From positions 26,002-90,001 of the forward strand of contig CACMTN010000009.1 in the NCBI GenBank assembly GCA_902616615.1: a stretch of DNA of 64,000 nt, in the 5' to 3' direction. A program made the translations under genes and the position numbers. The notes beneath the pieces are model-generated. The model did not search any database. It was not told where the DNA came from and saw only the letters and a program-made list of their open reading frames with translations. This document shows positions 37,719-46,610 of this stretch, in pieces; position 1 is the first letter of the stretch, and each line of letters opens with the position of its first letter. Source of the DNA: an uncultured SAR116 cluster alpha proteobacterium (GTDB taxonomy: Bacteria > Pseudomonadota > Alphaproteobacteria > Puniceispirillales > Marisalimonadaceae).

Positions 37719-38687
37719 TTACAATAAGTCAATCATTTGTTCAATTATAGGATGATCTTCGCCAGTTTTACCAATAGTTTTCAAATATCTTATATTTGAA
37801 ACAGTATTTATAGCTTCTCTAGTCTCTTCAATGCTAAAACCATTACCTTTTAAAATGTTTTTGTAACTTTGCAAATGAAGATCTTCAAATCCATTGGAAA
37901 AATTTATTTCATCACCATTAAGTTTCATCGATCTATAAGAGTTGGTTACATGATTTTCAGATAAAAGATTTAAATCTTTTTTATCTATTGAAAGAAACCA
38001 TTTCACTCTTGCCTTTTCCAACATAAGAATACCTGCGGCTTTAGTGTCTGATATGAAATTGAGTTTTGAATTTTGAGTTTTACCAAATAAATAATGTAAA
38101 ACATCAAAAAAATGGATACCTATATTAGTTACTATTCCTCCTGATTTTTGCACTTGACCTTTCCAACTTTGCAAATACCAATTACCTCTAGGAGCAATGT
38201 AAGTAAGTTCAATTTCATTGTTTTTTGAATATAATCCATCTTCAATCTTTTTCTTTAATTGACGAATAGATGAATGCAGTCTTAATTGCAAAATTGTATT
38301 TACTTTACATTTAGTTTTATTTTGCAATTCTAATATTCCGTCAACATTCCATGAATTTAAAACTAACGGCTTTTCACAAACAACATGTGCTTCTGATCTA
38401 AGAGCAAACCTGATATGACTATCATGTAAATAATTAGGAGAACATATAGTCATAAAATCTATCTTATTATTTTTTCTAGAATTCAATAATTTATAAACAT
38501 GTCTATCAAATCTTTCAAATTCTGTAAAAAAATTGGCTTCTGGAAAATATTTATCTAATATTCCAACTGAGTCATTTTTATCGAGTGCAGCTAGAAGAAT
38601 ATTTCCTGTTTGCTTTATTGCTTCAAGATGCCTAGGTGCTATATAGCCACTTACACCAATTATACCAAAATTTTTTTGTTTACTCAT
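37719..38687 (-). CDS. wlbA: WlbA/WbpB-like UDP-GlcNAcA 3-dehydrogenase (Gfo/Idh family)
   Basis: Oxidises C3 of UDP-N-acetylglucosaminuronic acid, preparing it for amination. The 322 residues start with FGIIGVSGYIAPRHLEAI, the distinctive opening of WlbA/WbpB, then show FEREFDRHVYKL-like FERFDRHVYKL, CSPNYLHDSHIRFAL and ahead EKPLVLNSWN with the catalytic Lys. These features separate it from the other two Gfo/Idh proteins in the window. The adjacent DegT enzyme and a hexapeptide acetyltransferase would complete a diacetamido-uronic acid route, if a UDP-GlcNAc 6-dehydrogenase is available (perhaps the gene at 12621). Confidence 0.8.
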   Translation of the reverse strand: MSKQKNFGIIGVSGYIAPRHLEAIKQTGNILLAALDKNDSVGILDKYFPEANFFTEFERFDRHVYKLLNSRKNNKIDFMTICSPNYLHDSHIRFALRSEAHVVCEKPLVLNSWNVDGILELQNKTKCKVNTILQLRLHSSIRQLKKKIEDGLYSKNNEIELTYIAPRGNWYLQSWKGQVQKSGGIVTNIGIHFFDVLHYLFGKTQNSKLNFISDTKAAGILMLEKARVKWFLSIDKKDLNLLSENHVTNSYRSMKLNGDEINFSNGFEDLHLQSYKNILKGNGFSIEETREAINTVSNIRYLKTIGKTGEDHPIIEQMIDLL

Positions 38688-38779
38688 TATAGTTACACTC
38701 TGAAAATTTTCTTTTTTTATTAGTGACAGCTTTTGCCGAATAAAATTTTTTATTTTAATTAAATAAATACATTTATTGG

Positions 38780-39796
38780 TTAATAATTATAATAAGATTT
38801 ATACCATTCTACAAACTCTATTATGCCATTTTGAATTGATTTCTTAGCTTTAAAACCTGTTAAAGCAAAGAGAAGATCAGTATTACTTGAGGTTTCTTTT
38901 ACATCTCCCATCTGCATTCCTAAAAAATTTTTATTTGCTGTGATTCCTAAAGCTTTTTCGAGTTCTGAAATATAATCCATCAAATTTGTTGGTTTAGAGT
39001 TTCCAATATTTATTATTCGGTAAGGCGCAACATCAGATATGCTATCTCTTTTATTGGTTTTACGTCTTAAACTAGGAATTTCTGGAACTATATCGATAAT
39101 AAGATTGATTGCTTCTACTAAATCAAAAATATTTGTGAAGTCTCTTCTCATTTTACCATGATTATATATTTCTATAGTCTTACCCTCTAAAATATGCTTT
39201 GTAAATTTAAAGAGAGCCATGTCAGGTCTACCCCAAGGTCCATAAACAGTAAAAAACCTAAACATGGTTATTGGTATTCCATATAAATGAGAATAGGAGT
39301 GGGCCATAACCTCATTTGATTTTTTAGTAGCCGCATAGAAAGAAATTTGAGTGTCGCATTTTTGGTTTTCTTCAAAAGGTAATTTTTTATTTGAGCCATA
39401 AACTGAAGATGTCGACGCAATTAAAAGGTGCTCTGGTAGATATTTTCTTGCTAATTCTAAAATATGAAATGTACCTATTAAGTTTGCCTCTACATAAGAT
39501 TCTGGGTTATGTATTGATTCTCTTACTCCTGCTTGTGCTGCTAAATGTATAATGATATTTGGACTATGATTTTTATAAATCTTTTCTAATAAATTTCTGT
39601 CTTGTATAAAACCTTCATAGCTATAAAAATTTTTATTTTTTAATAATACTTTGTGCCTATCTTTTTTTAAATTAACATCATAATACTCAGTAATTGCATC
39701 TATTCCAATAACTATCCAATCAAGAGATAATAGATGACTAGCTAGGTGATAACCTATAAATCCAGCAGAACCAGTAATAAATGCTGTTTTTTTAAT
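38780..39796 (-). CDS. UDP-glucuronate 4-epimerase-type SDR, apparent AUU start
   Basis: Probably interconverts UDP-glucuronate and UDP-galacturonate. The frame is open for 338 codons without a break: FITGSAGFIGYHLAS at the N-terminus, STSSVYGSNKKLPFEE with the catalytic Ser, FYAATKKSNEVMAHSYSH with Tyr-x3-Lys, then FRFFTVYGPWGRPDMALFKF and HGKMRRDFTNI, all closely typical of this enzyme. No ATG, GTG or TTG lies in frame before codon 164. The only sensible start is ATT at 39796-39794, which gives Met-KKTAFITG, 6 nt after AAGGA. MurQ ends 2 nt before it. Confidence 0.85.
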   Translation of the reverse strand: MKKTAFITGSAGFIGYHLASHLLSLDWIVIGIDAITEYYDVNLKKDRHKVLLKNKNFYSYEGFIQDRNLLEKIYKNHSPNIIIHLAAQAGVRESIHNPESYVEANLIGTFHILELARKYLPEHLLIASTSSVYGSNKKLPFEENQKCDTQISFYAATKKSNEVMAHSYSHLYGIPITMFRFFTVYGPWGRPDMALFKFTKHILEGKTIEIYNHGKMRRDFTNIFDLVEAINLIIDIVPEIPSLRRKTNKRDSISDVAPYRIINIGNSKPTNLMDYISELEKALGITANKNFLGMQMGDVKETSSNTDLLFALTGFKAKKSIQNGIIEFVEWYKSYYNY

Positions 39797-39798
39797 TT

Positions 39799-40596
39799 TT
39801 AATCCTTTCTCTTTTTTCTAATTTTATCATTATTTGAGTTAATATTTCTATTATTGATGCTATTGTCTATAATTTTTTTTCGTTTTCTTAATTTTTTATT
39901 AGTTGGTACCAAATCACTCATTAACCCATTTTGTACTTTACCCATTTTTATCATGATCATTGACGAAATAATGTTTAAACAAATTTTCTGAGCAGTTCCT
40001 GCCTTTAATCTTGTAGAACCTGCTATCACTTCTTCTCTAGTATTGAGGATAATTTTACAATCTCCATATTTTAAAATTTCACCCTTGTGATTATTGCTTA
40101 TCGCAACAGTTAGTGCATTTTTAGATTTTGCTTTTTCTAGTACTTTGCAAGTAAAGGGAGTGTTTCCACTTGCAGCTAATCCTATTACAACATCATTCTC
40201 ACAAATTAATTTTTCTTTTAAAATGTGTGAAGCAAAATTTGTGTCATCTTCAGCATTTTCAATAGCCTGTAATAATGCGTTCTTACCTCCAGCAACAATA
40301 AATTCTAGACGTTCAATAGGCCAATTAAATGTTGGAAAGAGTTCAACACCATCTTGTACACCTATTCTAGCAGAAGTACCAGCTCCGACATATATAAGTC
40401 TACCATTCGGTTTAATGCGTAAATATTCATATATGGCTTCTATTGCATCATGAATTGACTTAGCAGCTTTTTTTACTTCTTCAACAGCATCTTTTTGTTC
40501 TTTAATCATTAAAGATATACCCTCTGATAGACTTAATTTGTCAATAGGTTTACTTTTTTTATATAGAAGTTCAGTTTTAGGTATATTTTGAGACAT
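39799..40596 (-). CDS. murQ: N-acetylmuramic acid 6-phosphate etherase, shortened
   Basis: Cleaves the lactyl ether of MurNAc-6-phosphate to give GlcNAc-6-phosphate and lactate in peptidoglycan recycling. The SIS fold is intact: YVGAGTSARIGVQDGVEL (the acidic catalytic residue follows), AGGKNALLQAIENAEDD and GLAASGNTPFT, then STRLKAGTAQK. The usual C-terminal helical part after LVPTNKKLR is missing and replaced by a Lys/Asn-rich tail, so the protein is 265 residues against about 300. It faces anmK across 47 bp and heads the long minus-strand polysaccharide series. Confidence 0.85.
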   Translation of the reverse strand: MSQNIPKTELLYKKSKPIDKLSLSEGISLMIKEQKDAVEEVKKAAKSIHDAIEAIYEYLRIKPNGRLIYVGAGTSARIGVQDGVELFPTFNWPIERLEFIVAGGKNALLQAIENAEDDTNFASHILKEKLICENDVVIGLAASGNTPFTCKVLEKAKSKNALTVAISNNHKGEILKYGDCKIILNTREEVIAGSTRLKAGTAQKICLNIISSMIMIKMGKVQNGLMSDLVPTNKKLRKRKKIIDNSINNRNINSNNDKIRKKRKD

Positions 40597-40643
40597 ACTT
40601 CAATATATATAAATTAAATGCATTAAAAAAGGTTAATTTAGCT

Positions 40644-41735
40644 TTGTATTATGACTATTTAAATATTATTGGTTTAATGACCGGCACTAGCATGGATGGA
40701 ATAGATATTAGCTATGTCAAAACTAATGGAATAGATTTAAAGAATTTAGATAGAAATTATTTTTACAAATATAGCGTCGATACAAAAATTAAATTAATGA
40801 ATATTTTACGAGAAGAATTAAGTTATAATATGAAGAGAAAAAAATATTTAGATGAATTTATTACAAATGAACACTATTTAGCTTTAAAAAATTTAGATAT
40901 ATTGAAAAATTGTGACTTAATTGGTTTTCATGGACAGACTATATATCACAATCCGCACGAAAAAATATCTATTCAGTTAGGTAATCCCCAAGAATTATCA
41001 AGAATGTTAAATAAAAAAGTTATTTTTGATTTTAGGACTAATGACATTTTGTCAGGAGGACAAGGAGCTCCATTAGCTCCAATTTACCATAAATTCATCA
41101 TTGAAAAACACAACCTAGAACTTCCATCTTGTATTTTAAATATAGGTGGAGTTTCTAATTTGACATATTGGGACGGAAGGAAATTACTTGGATTTGATAC
41201 AGGCCCAGGAAACGCTTTGATGGATGATTATTCAATGGCTACTTTTAATCAAGATTTTGATAAAGACGGTAAATTTGCCTCTAAAGGTGTTCCAGTAAAA
41301 AAAGAAGTTGTAAAATTTTTAAAAAATGTTTTCTTTGAGAAATTACCTCCAAAATCTCTTGACAGAAATTCTTTTAAAACACCTTACAAAGAACTAATTC
41401 AAAAAAATTACTCATCTTTTGATATTATGGCAACCTTGCTAGAATATACCTCTCAGTCTATTGAGATGAGTATTAAAAATTTACCTAAAAAAATAAAAAA
41501 TATTATAATCACTGGAGGTGGATATAAAAATCTATTTTTAATGAACCGGTTAAAAGAAAAATTAAAATTAAAATTTTTAGATGAAAAAGATTTAGGTCTT
41601 AATTTTGATTTCATTGAAGCAGAATTAATCGCTTATTTGTCTGCAAGATCGATTTACAAGCTTCCATTCACATTCCCAACTACAACTGGTGTCTTAAAAC
41701 CTTTGTCTGGAGGAAAATTATATGAATGTTTATAA
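40644..41735 (+). CDS. anmK: Anhydro-N-acetylmuramic acid kinase
   Basis: Phosphorylates and opens 1,6-anhydro-MurNAc to MurNAc-6-phosphate, the substrate of MurQ. The 363 residues match family length. IGLMTGTSMDGID near the start is the ATP-binding signature, FHGQTIYHNP and ILSGGQGAPLAPIYH follow, then GFDTGPGNALMDDY with the catalytic Asp, and IITGGGYKNLFLM near the end. The start is TTG at 40644; an ATG further on is out of frame. It is divergent from murQ, an arrangement that allows joint control from the 47-bp gap. Its stop overlaps that of the PIG-L gene on the other strand. Confidence 0.92.
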   Translation: MYYDYLNIIGLMTGTSMDGIDISYVKTNGIDLKNLDRNYFYKYSVDTKIKLMNILREELSYNMKRKKYLDEFITNEHYLALKNLDILKNCDLIGFHGQTIYHNPHEKISIQLGNPQELSRMLNKKVIFDFRTNDILSGGQGAPLAPIYHKFIIEKHNLELPSCILNIGGVSNLTYWDGRKLLGFDTGPGNALMDDYSMATFNQDFDKDGKFASKGVPVKKEVVKFLKNVFFEKLPPKSLDRNSFKTPYKELIQKNYSSFDIMATLLEYTSQSIEMSIKNLPKKIKNIIITGGGYKNLFLMNRLKEKLKLKFLDEKDLGLNFDFIEAELIAYLSARSIYKLPFTFPTTTGVLKPLSGGKLYECL

Positions 41736-42420
41736 AAATCCATTCTGATTTTCTATGTGAAAAGGTCTTAATTTGAGTGGTAACGGCAAGATATGCCTTA
41801 TGTCAGTGAAAGGGAATGAAGGTTCAAAGTAATATGCTTCTGCAAATTTACCTATTGGAGCATTGCACTGTGCAGCCCTATAACTATTCATCAATTTAAA
41901 TAAATTTACAAATCTTTGTGGTTTTTGTGTTTCATGTTTTAAAATTGCTTCCTGTTTTGATAATGAATAATCAGTTATATCTACGTAAAAATTAGGATTA
42001 AAATTCACACCCATTAGTGTATCACAAAATAACACAGGAATATAATGACTTACAACACTACTTGTTAAAAAATGATAGAGACCTATGATCAGAATGATAA
42101 TCATTTTTTGAGTGAGTAATAATTAAATCTGGCATAATTTTTAAAATATTTTCTTTAATTATTTTTCTGTGCTCAAGATCTTCACCTAATTCACCATCAG
42201 GTATATTTAAAAAGATTGGTTTAGATAATTTTTTTAAGCCAGCAATAGCCTCCTTCTCTCTTTTTTTCGACAACAATTCACCTTCTAAAAAACCTCCTTT
42301 AGAGCCATCTGTTGCAACCATTGTAAATATTTGGTTTCCCTTTTTTTTGTAAATAGATAATAAACCATACATAAAAATCTCTATATCATCAGGATGAGCA
42401 CCAAGAGCTAAAATTTTCAT
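41730..42420 (-). pseudogene. PIG-L family deacetylase, frameshifted
   Basis: Zinc-dependent N-acetyl-sugar or glycolipid deacetylase in two frames. The N-terminal part (42420-42058) has GAHPDDIEIF, the zinc-binding HPDD, and HSKNDYHSDHRSLS. It stops at a TAG, while the family sequence continues one frame over as SSVVSHYIPVLFCDTLMG and on to the stop at 41730. The shift maps to an A6 run at 42067-42072; removing one base would give HRSLSFLTSSVVSHY without a break. No other stop interrupts either half, so this is a recent mutation or a sequence error. It is divergent from the GH84 gene. Confidence 0.82.
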
Positions 42421-42476
42421 TATATTTTTCTCCTAATTTAGATATTATAATATTCCAACATATACAAAGATATCAA

Positions 42477-43631
42477 ATGAAAAAAAAAACATATAAAAAC
42501 AATATCAAAGGCTATATAGAGGGGTATTATGGAAAACTTCTTTCATGGGAAAACAGACAATGTATTGTTAAGTCTTTATATAAAAATCGAATGAATACTT
42601 ATTTATATGCCCCAAAAGAAGATATTAATCATAGATTATGCTGGAAAAAAAAATATAGCAAAGATTGGCGTTCAAATTTTCGTAAGTTTGCTGAAATATG
42701 CAAAGTTTACAAGGTTGATATTATAGCAGGAATTGCACCAGGCCTAGACTTTAATTTTAAACAATTAAACGAAAAAATAAATCAAAAATCAGATTTTGAA
42801 TTGCTTTTAAGTAAAGCAAAACAATTACTTTTTGATGGAGCAACGTCAATCGCTTTATTATTAGATGATATACCAGCAAATTTTGGAGATAAATTTGGTA
42901 CTAAAATGTCTGAAGGAACGTATCACGGGATATTAGCGAATAAGCTACAGCAAAAATTAGGACAAAATATTTATTTTGTTCCAAGAATATATGCTGATGA
43001 ATTAATTCAAGACGAACCCCTATATTTGAAAGACTTAAGTAATGTACTTGATCCCAAAATTATAGTGTTTTATTGTGGCAAAAACGTTGTCTCTAAAAGT
43101 TTAACAAATTATAAAAAAATAAAAAAAACTCTAAAAAATAGAATAATCTTTTGGGATAATTACTATGCAAATGACTATTGTCCAAGACGTCTTTTTGTAG
43201 GACCTTATTTTGGAAGACAAAACATTAGAGATATTATGATAAATCCTACAGGATTAATAAGAACGGATCTTTTAATTTTGGACATATTTGCTAATAACTT
43301 TGTTAGCAATACTTCTATAAAAGAATGGAAAAAAATACTTAATTTACATGGGGTACCAAAAAATTTTATGCAAATAAAAAATTATTTTTTGAATCCTTAT
43401 TTTAGTTCAGTTCCAACAGCCAAAACGGTAAATGTTCAAATTGAAGATTTTGAAGCATTGGACACACTTTTGTGGAAGTGGAAAGGAAAACTATCAAGAG
43501 AGTGGTATCCCTTTATATTTGGATTAAAGCATGATTTACAAATTCATAAAAAATTTTTAACCTCTGAACGTATATTAAAAACACAAACCATACCTCTATC
43601 TGAATTTTTAATTAAAGGAGAATTGAAATGA
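42477..43631 (+). CDS. GH84 beta-N-acetylglucosaminidase-like protein
   Basis: A glycosidase of the O-GlcNAcase/hyaluronidase family that cleaves terminal beta-GlcNAc by substrate assistance. KGYIEGYYGKLLSWENR near residue 11 is the family's opening strand, followed by NTYLYAPKEDINHRLCW and, at about residue 130, ALLLDDIPANF with the catalytic Asp-Asp pair. The 384 residues cover the catalytic barrel only, with no signal peptide, so it should be cytoplasmic. Its start codon overlaps nothing upstream, and its end overlaps the next gene by 4 nt (ATGA). Among murQ, anmK and ampG it could take the NagZ role; that is inference. Confidence 0.85.
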   Translation: MKKKTYKNNIKGYIEGYYGKLLSWENRQCIVKSLYKNRMNTYLYAPKEDINHRLCWKKKYSKDWRSNFRKFAEICKVYKVDIIAGIAPGLDFNFKQLNEKINQKSDFELLLSKAKQLLFDGATSIALLLDDIPANFGDKFGTKMSEGTYHGILANKLQQKLGQNIYFVPRIYADELIQDEPLYLKDLSNVLDPKIIVFYCGKNVVSKSLTNYKKIKKTLKNRIIFWDNYYANDYCPRRLFVGPYFGRQNIRDIMINPTGLIRTDLLILDIFANNFVSNTSIKEWKKILNLHGVPKNFMQIKNYFLNPYFSSVPTAKTVNVQIEDFEALDTLLWKWKGKLSREWYPFIFGLKHDLQIHKKFLTSERILKTQTIPLSEFLIKGELK

Positions 43632-44509
43632 CAAAAATTGCATTTATTGGCTTAGGTAATATGGGAGCTAAAATGACTACAAACCTTCTTAAAGCCAATT
43701 ATGAGGTTACTGGTTATGATTTAAACGAAGAAATAGTAGAGGGACTTATACCTATAGGACTAAAGAAAGCTACTAGTTTGAGCGATATTGAAAAAGATAC
43801 TGATATAGTAATCACAATGTTACCTAATGGTGATATTGTTGAAGAAGTTTATGACAATCTTATTGATAAATTTAATACTAGGACACTGTTTGTAGACTGT
43901 TCAACTATTGATGTAGACAAAGCTAAAGCTCTTCATAAAAAATGTGAAGCCAAAAACCTTCTATCTCTTGATGCTCCCGTTTCTGGTGGTGTTGGTGGAG
44001 CAGAACAAGCTACATTAACATTTATGGTAGGTGGAACAGAAGAAGCTTATAAGATAATGCTACCCGTGTTTAAGGTCATGGGAAAAAAATCATTGTTATG
44101 TGGCTCGTTTGGTTCAGGTCAAGCAACAAAAGCGTGTAATAATATGTTGTTAGCAATAAGCATGATAGGTGTTGGTGAAGCATTTAACTTAGGCATTAAT
44201 TTGGATTTAGATCCAAATAAATTATTTGAAATTTTATCTACTTCAACAGGTTCTTGCTGGGCTATCAATAGCTATTGTCCCATAAAAAATGTTGGACCGA
44301 CAAGTCCAGCCGATAAAAATTTTGAACCAGGATTTTCTGCAAGTCTAATGTTAAAGGATCTTACTATTGCATTAAAAGCAGTAGAAAGTACAAATACAAG
44401 AGCACCATTTGGAGCAAAAGCACAAGAAAATTTTCAAAAAATGATAAATGACAATAAAGGAAATTTAGACTTCTCAGCTATTACTATATTTAATAATAAA
44501 GCTATTTAA
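43628..44509 (+). CDS. mmsB: 3-hydroxyisobutyrate dehydrogenase family protein
   Basis: An NAD-dependent beta-hydroxyacid dehydrogenase, 293 residues. IAFIGLGNMGAKMTTNLL is the cofactor loop; LDAPVSGGVGGAEQATLTF is the substrate-binding loop and GSGQATKACNNMLL carries the catalytic lysine. The last motif and length fit 3-hydroxyisobutyrate dehydrogenase of valine breakdown better than tartronate semialdehyde reductase. It is translationally coupled to the GH84 gene (ATGA overlap), an unexpected partner. A sugar-acid substrate is therefore possible. The stop codon lies in the middle of a palindromic terminator. Confidence 0.8.
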   Translation: MTKIAFIGLGNMGAKMTTNLLKANYEVTGYDLNEEIVEGLIPIGLKKATSLSDIEKDTDIVITMLPNGDIVEEVYDNLIDKFNTRTLFVDCSTIDVDKAKALHKKCEAKNLLSLDAPVSGGVGGAEQATLTFMVGGTEEAYKIMLPVFKVMGKKSLLCGSFGSGQATKACNNMLLAISMIGVGEAFNLGINLDLDPNKLFEILSTSTGSCWAINSYCPIKNVGPTSPADKNFEPGFSASLMLKDLTIALKAVESTNTRAPFGAKAQENFQKMINDNKGNLDFSAITIFNNKAI

Positions 44510-44524
44510 ATAGCTTTATTATTA
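44491..44524. terminator. Bidirectional palindromic terminator between convergent genes
   Basis: A perfect 34-bp palindrome with 17-bp arms (TAATAATAAAGCTATTT and its complement) lies between the convergent mmsB and hppA genes. Its A-rich and T-rich flanks would give a U-tract for either direction. It includes the TAA of mmsB at its centre and ends 1 nt before the hppA stop. With a GC-poor stem its strength is uncertain, but position and symmetry support the call. Confidence 0.7.
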
Positions 44525-44525
44525 T

Positions 44526-46532
44526 TTATACCAAAAGTGGAGCTATAACTAAGCTAACTATAGCCATTACATTTATTAAAATATTCATTGATGGGCCAGA
44601 GGTATCTTTTAATGGATCTCCAACAGTATCACCAACAACAGCGGCTTTGTGAACATCAGATCCTTTGCCACCAAAGTTTCCTTTCTCTACAAACTTTTTT
44701 GCGTTATCCCATGCTCCACCTGCATTTGACATCATTAAAGCCATCATAACACAGCATATAAGTGCCCCACCTAACATTCCACCAAGAGCTTTTGGGCCCA
44801 ATAAAAAACCAATAATCACAGGCGATAAAACTGCTAGGGATCCAGGGGCTATCATTTTTCTTAAAGCAGCTCTGGTCGCAATATCGACACATCTTGCAGT
44901 ATCCGGTCTAGCTTTGCCCTCTAATAAGCCTGGAATTTCTTTAAATTGTCTTCTAATCTCTTTTATCATATCAAAAGCAGCATCACCTACGGCTGTCATT
45001 GTCATGGAACTAACTAAAAATGGGAAAATTCCACCTAAAAACATTCCACATAATACTAATGGATCATTAATAGCTAATACAAAATTCTCATCTGAAATTG
45101 ATATTTTTTCTATATAGGCACTTATAAGAGCTAATGCAGCTAAAGCAGCGGCACTTATTGCAAAGCCCTTACCAATAGCAGCAGTAGTATTACCAACTTC
45201 ATCAAGAGAGTCAGTTATTTGTCTGGTTTCTTTTCCCATCTCAGACATTTCTGCAATGCCACCTGCATTATCAGCAACTGGACCATATGCATCTATAGCC
45301 ATAGTAATACCAACTGTACTTAACATACCAACTGCAGCTATACCAACACCATAGAGACCTGCATATATGTTAGAAATAAAAATTATAGAAACAATTGTTA
45401 ATACAGGTATTGCGACTGATTGCATGCCCGTAGCCAAACCTGATATTAGAACAGTAGCAGAACCAGTTTCTCCATCTTGAGCTATTTTTTCAACAGGTCT
45501 TCCTCCGGTGTAATATTCGGTTATTAATCCAACAACTATACCTCCAACTGATCCAACAAATACAGCTATCCAAACACCAATAGACACAGTCATCAAATCA
45601 ACTAAAAAGTAGGATAATATTACGAACAAAACGGCAGAACCTATTGTCCCATACCTAAGAGCTGTTTCAGCACTTTTTGAAGAAAAAACTTTTACTGTTA
45701 ATATGCCTAATAAAGAACATATAATTCCCAATGACGCTAACGCTAATGGCATAAATTGAAGCAAATATTGATTACCACCTAATGAATTGATAGTAGCACT
45801 AGACATAGAGGCGGCCAAAGCTATGCAAGCAATCATTGATCCACAATATGACTCAAAAATATCAGAGCCCATGCCCGCAACATCTCCAACATTGTCGCCC
45901 ACATTGTCAGCAATTACACCAGGGTTTCTAGGGTCATCTTCTGGAATTCCAGCTTCAACTTTACCAACTAAGTCAGCACCAACGTCAGCACTTTTAGTAA
46001 ATATTCCACCACCTACCCTTGAAAACAAAGCTACTGAGGAAGCACCCATTGCAAAGCCTTCAATAGCATGTACAGTTTTCATATCACCTGCAAAGTAATG
46101 AAATAAAATTCCTATACCAAACAACCCCATTGCTGCAACAGTTAATCCCATAATCGATCCACCAAAAAAAGCAATGTTTAAAGCTTCAGATGCGCCCTTT
46201 TCTTTAGCTGCAACTGCTGTTCTCACATTTGCTTTTGTTGCTGAATACATACCAATAAAACCAGCTGTTCCAGAACATAAAGCTCCCAATAAAAATGATA
46301 TTGCAGTTTGCCATCCTAAAGAAAAATGTAAAGCAACTAAACACACCAAGCAAAAGATAGCTAATCTTTTATACTCAGCAGACATAAATACCATTGCACC
46401 TAGGTGTATTTCATCTCCAATTTCTTTAACACGACCTTCTCCTTCAGATGAGGATTTTACCTTCAAATAAACTAAATATGCTGATAGAAGTCCTAATAGA
46501 CCAAGAATGACTGATATTAATGAGAATGGCAT
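44526..46532 (-). CDS. hppA: Membrane-bound ion-translocating pyrophosphatase, K+-dependent type
   Basis: Uses pyrophosphate hydrolysis to pump H+ or Na+ out of the cytoplasm. At 668 residues with about sixteen membrane segments it is full length. The signature DVGADLVGKVEAGIPEDD (183-200) and GVIADNVGDNVGDVAG (205-220) bind Mg-pyrophosphate; a mirrored set lies near the C-terminus (VVGDTVGDPLKDTSGPS). In GNTTAAIGKG (447-456) Ala451 and Gly454 occupy the positions that mark the K+-dependent class, where K+-independent enzymes have Lys. That class includes Na+ pumps as well as H+ pumps, so the ion is open. A GGGGTG ribosome-binding site precedes the ATG. Confidence 0.94.
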   Translation of the reverse strand: MPFSLISVILGLLGLLSAYLVYLKVKSSSEGEGRVKEIGDEIHLGAMVFMSAEYKRLAIFCLVCLVALHFSLGWQTAISFLLGALCSGTAGFIGMYSATKANVRTAVAAKEKGASEALNIAFFGGSIMGLTVAAMGLFGIGILFHYFAGDMKTVHAIEGFAMGASSVALFSRVGGGIFTKSADVGADLVGKVEAGIPEDDPRNPGVIADNVGDNVGDVAGMGSDIFESYCGSMIACIALAASMSSATINSLGGNQYLLQFMPLALASLGIICSLLGILTVKVFSSKSAETALRYGTIGSAVLFVILSYFLVDLMTVSIGVWIAVFVGSVGGIVVGLITEYYTGGRPVEKIAQDGETGSATVLISGLATGMQSVAIPVLTIVSIIFISNIYAGLYGVGIAAVGMLSTVGITMAIDAYGPVADNAGGIAEMSEMGKETRQITDSLDEVGNTTAAIGKGFAISAAALAALALISAYIEKISISDENFVLAINDPLVLCGMFLGGIFPFLVSSMTMTAVGDAAFDMIKEIRRQFKEIPGLLEGKARPDTARCVDIATRAALRKMIAPGSLAVLSPVIIGFLLGPKALGGMLGGALICCVMMALMMSNAGGAWDNAKKFVEKGNFGGKGSDVHKAAVVGDTVGDPLKDTSGPSMNILINVMAIVSLVIAPLLV

Positions 46533-46610
46533 TTAAACACCCCAATGTTATTTAAAAAATTTACTTTTAATTCGATTAGTTAGATCTGTAAAGTTTTATA
46601 TTTTTAAATT

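Noticed and set aside
38688..38779. 92-bp gap between the WlbA-like and epimerase genes as a hidden small gene
   Set aside because: No start with a ribosome-binding site or open frame of useful length was seen.
44665..46470. Open frames of 85-150 codons opposite hppA
   Set aside because: They mirror the codon pattern of a highly conserved gene; their translations are rich in Pro, Ala and Ile, with no family features.
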